From positions 620,001-684,000 of the forward strand of contig CAWIPO010000006.1 in NCBI GenBank assembly GCA_963838095.1: a stretch of DNA of 64,000 bases. The letters run 5' to 3'. Shown here in pieces: positions 19,816 through 26,980 of this stretch (within the stretch, counting starts at the first letter, position 1; every line of letters begins with the position of its first letter). Origin of the DNA: CAWCGU01 sp963838095 (GTDB lineage: Bacteria; Actinomycetota; Thermoleophilia; Solirubrobacterales; 70-9). A program made the translations under genes and the position numbers. The notes beneath the pieces are model-generated. The model did no database searches and was not told where the DNA came from. It worked only from the letters and a program-made list of their open reading frames with translations.

Positions 19816-19873
19816 GGGCCTCCGTCGGTGACACGCTTGTCGTGTCCCGAAAAACGAGCACCTAAGGAGGCCC
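19816..19873 (+). promoter_or_regulatory. Hairpin masking the transposase ribosome-binding site
   Basis: GGGCCTCC at 19816-19823 pairs perfectly with GGAGGCCC at 19866-19873, which contains most of the AAGGAGG Shine-Dalgarno of the transposase. Inside the loop, GACACG (19830-19835) pairs with CGTGTC (19841-19846). A transcript entering from outside would fold and hide the site, as known for IS10 and IS50. It could alternatively be part of a bridge RNA. Confidence 0.6.
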
Positions 19874-19880
19874 GATCCAC

Positions 19881-21047
19881 ATGTTGCACGCTGGACTCGA
19901 CCTGAGTCGAAAGAAAGCCGATGTCTGCCTGCTCTCCGACGAGGGAGAGCATCTCGACCAGCTCGCCGTCTCGCCCGACGTCGACTCGCTGAGAACGCTC
20001 GCGCATCGCATCGAGGAGGTCCACCGCCAGCCCATCTGCGCCGTCGTCGAGTCGATGACCGGCGCCCGGCTCGTCCACGACACGCTCGAGGCCGAGGGCT
20101 GGGACGTCGAGATCGCCGACGCCGCCAAGGTCAAGGGCCTGGCACCCCTGGCCTGCAAGACCGACAAGATCGACTCGATGGTGCTGGCGGTGCTCTCGCA
20201 GCGCGACCTGGTGCCGGCGATCTGGCTGCCGGATCCGAGGGTGCGCGAGGAGCGTGAGCTCGCGCGCTTTCGCCTGCATCTGGTCAAGCACCGATCGATG
20301 CTCAAGCACCGCGTGCACTCGACGCTCGTCAACTTCGGGCGTCCGTGCCCGGTCACCGACCTGTTCGGGGTCGAGGGCCGCGAGCTGCTCGCCCGCCTCG
20401 ACGTCCCCGAGCCCTGGCGCGGCAACGTCACCGCCTCGGTGCAGCTGATCGACGATCTCGAGCGCCAGATCGACGCGATCAACCGAAAGCTCCGAGCTGG
20501 CCACGCCGATCACCCCTACGTCCCGCTGCTCTTGAGCGTCCCGGGGATCCGCTGGGTGTTGGCGTTCACGATCGCCGCCGAGATCGGCGAGATCGATCGC
20601 TTCCCATCGCCCGAGAAGCTGACTGGCTACACCGGCCTTTGCCCTCGGGTGAACCAGTCCGGCGAGTCCGATCGCCGCGGGCCACTCTCAAAGCACGGGC
20701 CGCGCTACCTGCGCTGGGCGCTGATCGAGGCGACGATGCATGCGCTCCGACACCCCGCCTACTCGGAGCGCTACCAGCGGACCAAGCGCCGGTTGGGCAA
20801 GCAGCGCGGCGCCAAGGTCGCCCAGATCGACATCGCGAGAAGGCTCGCGCACGCGATCTGGCATCCGCCCCGGAACTTGAACGCTTCGCGCCCCTATAGG
20901 GGCTTCAACCGTTCAAGTTTCGCCTCCGCGCGCCGCGCACCGCCGATCCACTCCCTCGATGCTGCCGTTCGTCTCTCTCCCGCTCCCATGCGAAGGGGCC
21001 AGCGACGGCTTGCAGGCTGGTGCCCAGTTCGGGGGGCGGACTATTAG
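19881..21047 (+). CDS. IS110-family transposase
   Basis: A 388-residue reading from an ATG behind AAGGAGG. The N-terminal DEDD RuvC-like domain shows HAGLDLSRKKADVCLL (first Asp), VVESMTGARLVHDTL (Glu) and ACKTDKIDSMVLAVLSQ (the Asp pair). The C-terminal Transposase_20 domain shows LLLSVPGIRWVLAFTIAAEI, FPSPEKLTGYTGLCP and GPLSKHGPRYLRWALIEA, whose Ser is the expected serine nucleophile, then GKQRGAKVAQIDIARRLAHA. After AIWHPP the sequence stops resembling the family and becomes Arg/Pro-rich; the true end may be near there with the last 50 or so residues run-on. The domains look whole, so it may be active. Confidence 0.9.
   Translation: MLHAGLDLSRKKADVCLLSDEGEHLDQLAVSPDVDSLRTLAHRIEEVHRQPICAVVESMTGARLVHDTLEAEGWDVEIADAAKVKGLAPLACKTDKIDSMVLAVLSQRDLVPAIWLPDPRVREERELARFRLHLVKHRSMLKHRVHSTLVNFGRPCPVTDLFGVEGRELLARLDVPEPWRGNVTASVQLIDDLERQIDAINRKLRAGHADHPYVPLLLSVPGIRWVLAFTIAAEIGEIDRFPSPEKLTGYTGLCPRVNQSGESDRRGPLSKHGPRYLRWALIEATMHALRHPAYSERYQRTKRRLGKQRGAKVAQIDIARRLAHAIWHPPRNLNASRPYRGFNRSSFASARRAPPIHSLDAAVRLSPAPMRRGQRRLAGWCPVRGADY
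20874..20919 (+). repeat. Nested inverted repeat at the IS110 3' end
   Basis: Outer arms AACTTGAACG (20874-20883) and CGTTCAAGTT (20910-20919) are perfect 10-bp complements. Between them lies the palindrome GCCCCTATAGGGGC (20890-20903). The structure falls inside the run-on tail of the transposase frame, suggesting a non-coding function such as a terminator or an element end. Confidence 0.6.
20955..20995 (+). repeat. Shared intergenic motif, copy 1
   Basis: Starts CTCGATGCTGCCGTTCGTCT and ends CCATGCGAAG. Nearly the same sequence occurs at 51936-51977, also in non-coding DNA and also just after a nested hairpin. See the matching entry. Confidence 0.5.
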
Positions 21048-21177
21048 CAACCGCTCACAATTGCGCTAGGCTTCCGCTCCGGCGTTCGCGCCGTCGCAGG
21101 GGCCCTACGTGAGGGGCGATTTCGTTCGTGCGTAGCGCGCGAAGGATTGCCGCGACCGCCGGAGAAGGAAGTTGCCC

Positions 21178-22086
21178 GTGGCATCCACGACACGACAGAG
21201 CCGACGCGCCGCCAAGCGGCGTCGCGGAGCCGAGCCTGAGCGCACGCAGGCGCCGGCTGCCGTGCCGCAGGCCGACCGGCCGCGGCCGCCGATCGTCGAG
21301 CTGCGCGACGTCACCCAGGTCTATCCCGGCGGCCACATCGGGATCGAACGGGTGTCGCTGTTCGTCGACCGCGGCGAGTTCGTGTTCATCGTCGGGCCGA
21401 CGGGGTGCGGCAAGTCCACCCTGATCAAGCTGCTGACCGCGGAGCTCGAGCCGGCCAACGGCGAGGTGATGATCGCGGGGCGAGACATCAACACGATCTC
21501 CAAGAAGCAGCTCCCTTATCTGCGGCGGCGGATCGGGACCGTGTTCCAGGACTACAAGCTGCTCCCCAACCGCACCGTCTACGACAACGTCGCCTACGCA
21601 CTGCAGGTGATCGGCGAGCCCCGCTCCCAGATCCGGCGCAAGGTACCCGAGATCCTGCGGCTGGTCGGGCTTGCGAGCAAGGTCCACAACTATCCCGACG
21701 AGCTCTCGGGTGGCGAGCAGCAGCGCGTCTCCGTGGCGCGCGCCTTTGTCAACCACCCCCCGCTGCTGCTCGCAGACGAGCCGACCGGCAACCTCGACCC
21801 GGTCACCTCGATCGGGATCATGCAGCTGCTCTACCGGATCAACCGCACCGGCACCACTGTCGTCGTCGTCACCCACGACCACGCAATGGTGGACAAGATG
21901 CGCCGCCGCGTCGTCGAGATGGAGGGCGGCCGCATCGTCCGCGACGAGGCGACCGGCAGCTATCACGACGAGTCGACCACCGAGTTCGGGGTCCGCGTGC
22001 GCGCCGAGATGGGGGTCCGCGAAGGCCACACCAACGGTGAGGCAGCCGCAACCCAAAACGGCGATCCGGCAGATCCGGCGTTCTAA
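21178..22086 (+). CDS. ftsE: Cell division ATP-binding protein FtsE
   Basis: 302 residues, longer than the usual 220-230. The ATPase core shows Walker A GPTGCGKST, signature LSGGEQQRVSVARAF and Walker B LLLADEPTGNLDP, with the FtsE-like VFQDYKLLPNRTVYDNVAYAL. An Arg-rich, Ala-rich N-terminal extension of about 40 residues and a C-terminal extension of about 35 flank it. With FtsX it forms the ABC-like complex that controls peptidoglycan hydrolases at the septum. The GTG at 21178 was chosen because GGAGAAGGAAG is well spaced; a TTG at 21172 is too close. Overlaps and short gaps tie it to the next four genes. Confidence 0.93.
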   Translation: MASTTRQSRRAAKRRRGAEPERTQAPAAVPQADRPRPPIVELRDVTQVYPGGHIGIERVSLFVDRGEFVFIVGPTGCGKSTLIKLLTAELEPANGEVMIAGRDINTISKKQLPYLRRRIGTVFQDYKLLPNRTVYDNVAYALQVIGEPRSQIRRKVPEILRLVGLASKVHNYPDELSGGEQQRVSVARAFVNHPPLLLADEPTGNLDPVTSIGIMQLLYRINRTGTTVVVVTHDHAMVDKMRRRVVEMEGGRIVRDEATGSYHDESTTEFGVRVRAEMGVREGHTNGEAAATQNGDPADPAF

Positions 22087-22099
22087 GCCTGGCTGAGCG

Positions 22100-23017
22100 A
22101 TGAGCCGCATCCTCTTCTTCATCCGCGAAGCGCTACGCGCCCTGCGTCGCAGCGCCGCGCCGAGCCTCGCGGCCGTGGTGACGATCGTCGTCACCGTGCT
22201 GCTGCTCGGGGTGTTGATCCCGGTCCTGTACTCGACGCAGTCGAAGACCGAGGACGTTCGCGAGCAGATCGCCCTGAAGGTCTTCTTCTTCCCCGAGGTC
22301 GACCCGAGCGGGGAGCAGGTCACCCGCGTACAGGAGGAGATCGAGGCGACGGCGCACGTCACCTCCGTCGACTACGTCTCCAAGTCGGAGGCCAAGGAGA
22401 TCCTCGCGGTTCGCCTGGAGGAGGACAAGGACATCCTCGATGCGCTGCCGGCCGGGGACAACCCGCTCCCGGCGTCCTTCAACGTCAACATCGACAGCCC
22501 CGACAACCTCGAGGTGGTGCGAAACGAGCTCGCGCCCCCGGACTCGCACGGCAAGCCGACGCCTATCAACCCCCTGATCGAGGAGGTCGATGACTCGCGC
22601 TCGCAGGCGAACGAGATCCGCGCGGTTACCGGCGCGGTGAAGATCGTGCTTGGCGTGATCGCGGTGCTGTTGCTGCTCGCCTCGCTGATGCTCGTCGGGA
22701 ACACGATCCGGCTCTCGATTTACGCTCGCCGGCGCGAGGTCGAGGTGATGCGCCTGGTTGGGGCCACGGCTTGGCTGATCCGGTGGCCGTTCATCATCGA
22801 AGGCCTGATCGTCGGCTTCATCGGCGCCGCGGTGGCCGTCGCGATCCTGCTCCTCGGTAAGGTGACGATCGTCGACCCACTCGCCGATCGATTCGCCCTC
22901 GTGGACAACCTCGATACCGTGGCCTTCCTGCCTCTCGTGATCGCACTCGTCGCCTGCGCGATGGCCGTATCGGCGCTCGGTAGCGGCATCACGCTGCGCC
23001 GGTTCCTGCGCGTTTGA
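22100..23017 (+). CDS. ftsX: Cell division protein FtsX
   Basis: 305 residues. An N-terminal helix (about 19-41) is followed by an extracytoplasmic domain of about 130 residues (EDVREQIALKVFFFPEVDPS, later VDYVSKSEAKEILAV), then three membrane helices in the FtsX domain, including IVLGVIAVLLLLASLMLVGN, IEGLIVGFIGAAVAVAILLL and LPLVIALVACAMAVSALGSG. The segment NTIRLSIYARRREVEVMRLV and VGATAWLIRWPFIIEG between helices is the family signature. It is the membrane partner of FtsE. The stop overlaps the next start in a TTGA. Confidence 0.93.
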   Translation: MSRILFFIREALRALRRSAAPSLAAVVTIVVTVLLLGVLIPVLYSTQSKTEDVREQIALKVFFFPEVDPSGEQVTRVQEEIEATAHVTSVDYVSKSEAKEILAVRLEEDKDILDALPAGDNPLPASFNVNIDSPDNLEVVRNELAPPDSHGKPTPINPLIEEVDDSRSQANEIRAVTGAVKIVLGVIAVLLLLASLMLVGNTIRLSIYARRREVEVMRLVGATAWLIRWPFIIEGLIVGFIGAAVAVAILLLGKVTIVDPLADRFALVDNLDTVAFLPLVIALVACAMAVSALGSGITLRRFLRV

Positions 23018-24177
23018 GCAGTCGCGACGGCTCTACCTTCTGGCTCGGCCTTGTTGTCGGGCTCGTCGCCGGGCTCGCGGTGGCGCTGGTCGTCGACCTC
23101 GACGTCAACCTGGACTTCGACGACGAGCCCGCGAGCGGGAGCGCGATGGATGTGATTCTCGAGGACTACTGGAAGCAGCCCGACCCCGCCGCGCTAGAGG
23201 ACGCTTCGGTCGACGGCATGGTCGACTACCTGCACCGCGAGTTCGACGACCGCTTCACGCACTACTTCGACCCCGAGTCATTCGCCGCGTTCGAGGACGC
23301 GAGCGAGGGCCAGTTCTCCGGAATCGGGCTCGCGGTGAACGAGGTCAAGCGCGGGTTGCGGGTGGGGCAGGTGTACGACGACAGCCCCGCGCAGGCCGCC
23401 GGGATTGAAGAGGGTGACCTGATCGTCGCGGTGGAGGGCGAGTCGATCGCCGGCGAGCCGGCGGAGGGGTCGACCGCGAAGATCAAGGGCGAGCCCGGGA
23501 CGGAGGTCACGATCACAGTCGTCAGCCCCGGTGAAGGCCGGCGCGAGCTGACCGTCGAGCGAGCCGAGGTCCGCATCCCCGCTGTCCAAGGCGAGGTCCG
23601 CCAAAGCGGGGGAAAGAAGATCGGATACATCCAGCTGTTCACGTTCAGCAAAGGCGTGCACGCCGATCTGCGCGGGGAGGTGGACCGCCTTGCCGAGCGG
23701 GGAGCCGAGGGAATCGTGCTCGACCTGCGCGGCAACGGCGGTGGGTTGCTGAACGAGGCGGTGCTGAGCGCCAGCGTCTTTATCGAGGACGGGACGATCG
23801 TCAGCACCGAGGGAAGGACCCAGCCCGAGGAGGTGTACGAAGCGGTCGGGGAAGCGCTGCCCGAGCGGCCGATCGCGGTGCTGATCGACGGCAACACCGC
23901 GTCCGCGTCCGAGATCCTCGCCGCGGCGCTCGAGGACCACGGCCTCGCGACGCTGGTCGGTACCCGAACGTACGGCAAGGGGACCTTCCAGGAGGTGATC
24001 GAGCTCAGCAACGGCGGCGGCCTCAACCTGACCGTGGGCGAGTATCTGACCTCCGACGGCACCTCGCTCGCCGGCGAGGGCATCCCTCCACAGGTCCCGG
24101 CGAAGGATCGCCGCGGCACCACGGAGGACGAAGCGTTGCAACGGGCGCTCGCGGTCGTTGCAGCCGAGTCACCTTGA
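23014..24177 (+). CDS. S41-family carboxy-terminal processing protease (CtpA-like)
   Basis: 387 residues from a TTG overlapping the ftsX stop. An N-terminal anchor (FWLGLVVGLVAGLAVALVV) places the rest outside the membrane. A PDZ domain (GLRVGQVYDDSPAQAAGIEE, then GDLIVAVEG) precedes the peptidase domain with LDLRGNGGGLLNEAV, the nucleophile Ser in NTASASEILAAAL and the general-base Lys in GTRTYGKGTFQE. Such proteases cut cell-envelope proteins from the C-terminus. In other bacteria Ctp proteases act on peptidoglycan hydrolases, which fits cotranscription with ftsEX. Confidence 0.93.
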   Translation: MSSRDGSTFWLGLVVGLVAGLAVALVVDLDVNLDFDDEPASGSAMDVILEDYWKQPDPAALEDASVDGMVDYLHREFDDRFTHYFDPESFAAFEDASEGQFSGIGLAVNEVKRGLRVGQVYDDSPAQAAGIEEGDLIVAVEGESIAGEPAEGSTAKIKGEPGTEVTITVVSPGEGRRELTVERAEVRIPAVQGEVRQSGGKKIGYIQLFTFSKGVHADLRGEVDRLAERGAEGIVLDLRGNGGGLLNEAVLSASVFIEDGTIVSTEGRTQPEEVYEAVGEALPERPIAVLIDGNTASASEILAAALEDHGLATLVGTRTYGKGTFQEVIELSNGGGLNLTVGEYLTSDGTSLAGEGIPPQVPAKDRRGTTEDEALQRALAVVAAESP

Positions 24178-25913
24178 GCGCGAGCTCGACCGAGAAGACC
24201 CGGCGCGTTGTCACCGTCGAGCGTCGCGGGCGCTTCTCGGTCGGCGAGCTGGTGTTCGAGCGCGCGCCGCAAATTGCCCTGCAGCGTGGTCCGGCGAAGG
24301 TGGCCGAAGGGCAGATGGCGCTCGTCGAGTTGGGGCGCGGGGCGGCACGCCCACTGCGCGCGCTCGGTTCGCCCACTCGCGCCGCCGACGTGATCGAGGC
24401 CGTACTCGCCGATCGAGGCATCGAGCGCGGATTTGCACCGAAGCTCGAATCGGAGGCGGAGGCCGCGATCGCGTCCGCCGCCGAGCTGGGGCCACGGAGG
24501 AAGGACCTCACCGCGCTGCCGACGTTCACGGTGGACCCGGCGAGCGCACGCGACTTTGACGACGCCGTCTCTGCCGAGCGAGCCGGGGACGGCCTGAGGC
24601 TCTGGATCCACATCGCCGACGTTGCCGCTCACGTCCGCCCGGGAAGCGGGCTGGAGCGAGAGGCACTTCGGCGCGCGACCAGCGTCTACGTCCCGGGAAC
24701 GGTGGAGCCGATGCTTCCACATGCGCTCAGCTCGGAGGCGTGCAGCCTTGCCCCCGGGGTCGACCGGCTCGCGGTCACCACCGAGATCGAGCTGGACGCG
24801 AAGGGTGAGGTCCGAAAGGCCAGTTACTACCGGAGCCGAGTCCGCTCCGACGCCCGCCTCGACTACGACCAGCTCGACGAGATCTTTGGCGGGCGTGCGC
24901 AAGCGCCGGCAGCGGTTGTGGAGCCGTTGACCCTTGCGCGGGAGGCGGCATCGATCCTGCGCGACCGCCGCCGCGGCGGGTCGCTGACCGTGGACTCGAG
25001 GGAGCCGGAGTTCGTTTTCTCAGACGGAGACGTTGTCGGCGCGAGCGCCGTGGAGCAGACCGAAGCGCACAGCCTGATCGAGCAGCTGATGATCCTCACG
25101 AACGAGCAGGTCGCCTCGCTCGTGCAGCAGCGCCGGACGCCGATGCTCTACCGCGTGCACGAGCAGCCCGACCCGCAGAGGATCGAGCTGATGGTCGCGC
25201 AGCTGGCGGCACTCGGCGTGCCGACTCCGGCGCTGCCCGATCGGTTCGGCCCAGCCGACGCCGGGAAGATCGCGATCGAAGCGAGCCGCATCGTCGCCAG
25301 GGAGGCGGAGCGGCGGGGTCACGGCCGGGAGGCGTATACATCGCTCGTGTTGCGCTCGCTGAAACAGGCGGTCTACAGCGACCGAAACATCGGCCACGCC
25401 GGCCTGGGCAGTCCCGCGTACGCGCATTTCACCTCCCCGATTCGGCGCTATCCGGATCTCGTCGCCCACCGTGCCCTGCTCTCGGCGCTGGGCCAGGGCG
25501 AGACCGAGCCCGAGCGCGCGTTGGTGCGCGAAGCCGGGACGTGGAGCTCCGAGCGCGAGCGCGATGCCGCGCGCCTCGAGCGCAGCGCCGACGACATCTG
25601 CGCCGCCTTCCTGCTCGAGGGAGAGCTGTTCGATCGCGGCCACGGCGTCGAGTTCGAGGGAGAGGTGTCGGGCCTGGTGGGCGCGGGTGCGTTCGTGCGC
25701 TTCGCCGGCGAGCGGGCAGACGTGTACGAGGGTTTTCTGCCCGCACGGCGGATCGGCCGCGAACGGCTCGACCTGAATGACACCGAGACGGCCCTCGTCG
25801 GAAAGCGCAGCGGCCGCCAAGTCCGGCTCGGGGATCCGGTGACCGTTCGCGTCGACGGCGTCGAGGCCCCCCGCGGCCGGGTCGATCTCCGCCCCACCGA
25901 GCGGGAGGACTGA
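24174..25913 (+). CDS. RNase II/RNase R-family exoribonuclease
   Basis: 579 residues, short for RNase R (700-800). The RNB catalytic domain starts at FTVDPASARDFDDAVSAE, whose Asp residues bind the metal ions; AEPMLPHALSSEACSL-like PHALS and SYxxSRVRSDARLDYDQL follow, then YTSLVLRSLKQAVYS and HFTSPIRRYPDLVAHRAL, the family hallmark. A C-terminal S1-like segment (VSGLVGAGAFVRFAGE) closes it. Cold-shock domains at the N-terminus are reduced. With SmpB just downstream it may degrade faulty mRNA during trans-translation, as RNase R does in E. coli. TTG start overlapping the protease stop (TTGA). Confidence 0.92.
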   Translation: MSASSTEKTRRVVTVERRGRFSVGELVFERAPQIALQRGPAKVAEGQMALVELGRGAARPLRALGSPTRAADVIEAVLADRGIERGFAPKLESEAEAAIASAAELGPRRKDLTALPTFTVDPASARDFDDAVSAERAGDGLRLWIHIADVAAHVRPGSGLEREALRRATSVYVPGTVEPMLPHALSSEACSLAPGVDRLAVTTEIELDAKGEVRKASYYRSRVRSDARLDYDQLDEIFGGRAQAPAAVVEPLTLAREAASILRDRRRGGSLTVDSREPEFVFSDGDVVGASAVEQTEAHSLIEQLMILTNEQVASLVQQRRTPMLYRVHEQPDPQRIELMVAQLAALGVPTPALPDRFGPADAGKIAIEASRIVAREAERRGHGREAYTSLVLRSLKQAVYSDRNIGHAGLGSPAYAHFTSPIRRYPDLVAHRALLSALGQGETEPERALVREAGTWSSERERDAARLERSADDICAAFLLEGELFDRGHGVEFEGEVSGLVGAGAFVRFAGERADVYEGFLPARRIGRERLDLNDTETALVGKRSGRQVRLGDPVTVRVDGVEAPRGRVDLRPTERED

Positions 25914-25914
25914 C

Positions 25915-26394
25915 GTGAGTGCTCGCAAGCGGGCGAAGGCCACGGGCTCCGATGTCGCCCGCAATCGCCAGGCGCGGCATCGATACGAGCTGGTCGAGGC
26001 GATCGAGTGCGGGATCGAGTTGCTCGGCACGGAGGTGAAGGCGCTGCGTGAAGGCAAGGCGCAGCTGACCGATGCCTACGCGTCCATCGAGCACGGGCAG
26101 GTGTGGCTGCACGGGTTCCACATCCCGCCGTACGCCCCGGCAGCCGACGAGAATCACGACCCCGACCGTCCGCGGCGGCTGCTGCTGCACCGGTACGAGA
26201 TCGATCGGCTGATCGGCCGCAGCGAGCGCAAGGGCCTGACGCTGGTGCCGACGCGGGTCTACTTCAAGGGCCCGCGGGCAAAGGTCGAGTTGGCGCTGGC
26301 GCGGGGCAAGGAGAGGCGCGACCGCAGGCGAGAGATCGCAGACCGGGACATCCGCCGCGAGGTGGAGCGCGACCACAAGCAGCGGTTTCGCTGA
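25915..26394 (+). CDS. smpB: SsrA-binding protein SmpB
   Basis: 159 residues with the SmpB core: NRQARHRYELVEAIECGIEL, LGTEVKALREGKAQLTDAYA, HIPPYAPA, RRLLLHRYEIDRLIG, KGLTLVPTRVYFKGPRAKVE and the basic tail KERRDRRREIADRDIRREVE. It carries tmRNA to stalled ribosomes. The GTG lies one base after the RNase stop, the last member of the ftsEX operon. No tmRNA gene follows within the window, so ssrA is elsewhere. Confidence 0.96.
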   Translation: MSARKRAKATGSDVARNRQARHRYELVEAIECGIELLGTEVKALREGKAQLTDAYASIEHGQVWLHGFHIPPYAPAADENHDPDRPRRLLLHRYEIDRLIGRSERKGLTLVPTRVYFKGPRAKVELALARGKERRDRRREIADRDIRREVERDHKQRFR

Positions 26395-26423
26395 GCCGCA
26401 AGACCGCTCCCATGCCGCTCTGG

Positions 26424-26429
26424 CAGGAT
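26424..26429 (+). promoter_or_regulatory. Possible -10 element (CAGGAT)
   Basis: CAGGAT lies 8 nt before ATG 26438 and keeps the A2 and T6 of the TANNNT pattern. No Shine-Dalgarno is present. Confidence 0.3.
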
Positions 26430-26437
26430 TCACGGGG

Positions 26438-26941
26438 ATGGCTCTGTTCAAAAGGGGCTCAGGAGCGGAAGAGAGCACCGAGGAGGCTGCGCCGCAACCG
26501 CCGGCGGAGCAACCGGCAGCGCCGCAGCCCGATCCGGCCACTTCGGGTTCCGTGCCCCCACCGGGGGCGGTACCCCCGCCGGGAGCGCTGCCTCCCACCG
26601 AAGCCGCGTTGACGCCGCAGCTGTCGAAGCGCGAGCAGCGAAAACACGATCGCGAGGCGGCGAAGCTGCAAAAGCAGGCCGAGCGCGAGCAGAAGAAGAC
26701 AGAGCGCCAGCAGGCCCGCGAGGAGCTGGCGCGTCGAAAGGCGGAGGAGAAGGAGCTGAAGAAGGCGAAGAAGGGCGAGCCCTCCGCCCCCGCGGCCGAG
26801 GCGATCTGGGGTACGCCGGGAACGGCCGACGCACCGCAGCCGGATGCGGCGCCGGCTCCCGAGCCGACGCTCGCGACTGACGCGACGCCGGCTCCCGATC
26901 CGGCTCCGGCCCGGTTCCCGCTTTTCCCCAGTCCGCGGTGA
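26438..26941 (+). CDS. Charged coiled-coil protein, N-terminal part (probably one gene with the next)
   Basis: 167 residues: a Pro/Ala-rich start, a helical block very rich in Lys, Glu, Arg and Gln (SKREQRKHDREAAKLQKQAE and on to about residue 110) and a Pro/Ala end. The reading stops at a TGA (26939-26941); 39 bases later the same frame reopens as the next entry with the same kind of sequence. Between them, a neighbouring frame (PQSAVTEVSQPQPTAAG) also fits the composition. A base missing in the TTTTCCCC run near 26925 and one gained near 26970 would join all into one protein of about 738 residues. That is inference. Confidence 0.5.
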   Translation: MALFKRGSGAEESTEEAAPQPPAEQPAAPQPDPATSGSVPPPGAVPPPGALPPTEAALTPQLSKREQRKHDREAAKLQKQAEREQKKTERQQAREELARRKAEEKELKKAKKGEPSAPAAEAIWGTPGTADAPQPDAAPAPEPTLATDATPAPDPAPARFPLFPSPR

Positions 26942-26980
26942 CCGAGGTGTCCCAGCCACAGCCGACCGCAGCTGGACCCG

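Larger units (their letters stand above)
19651..21047 (+). mobile_element. IS110-family insertion sequence (ends not determined)
   Basis: One transposase gene with non-coding flanks between the alpha/beta hydrolase and ftsE. IS110-family elements lack terminal inverted repeats and make no long target duplication, so the ends cannot be read from a single copy; the coordinates are outer bounds. In this family a non-coding bridge RNA from one flank guides insertion. The 230 bp before the transposase holds hairpins (19742-19760 with CGCCGC/GCGGCG arms and 19816-19873) and is the candidate location. The insertion separates the ftsEX operon from the genes upstream. Confidence 0.7.

Noticed and set aside
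19881..21047. Terminal inverted repeats for the insertion sequence
   Set aside because: None were found on either side; IS110-family elements do not have them.
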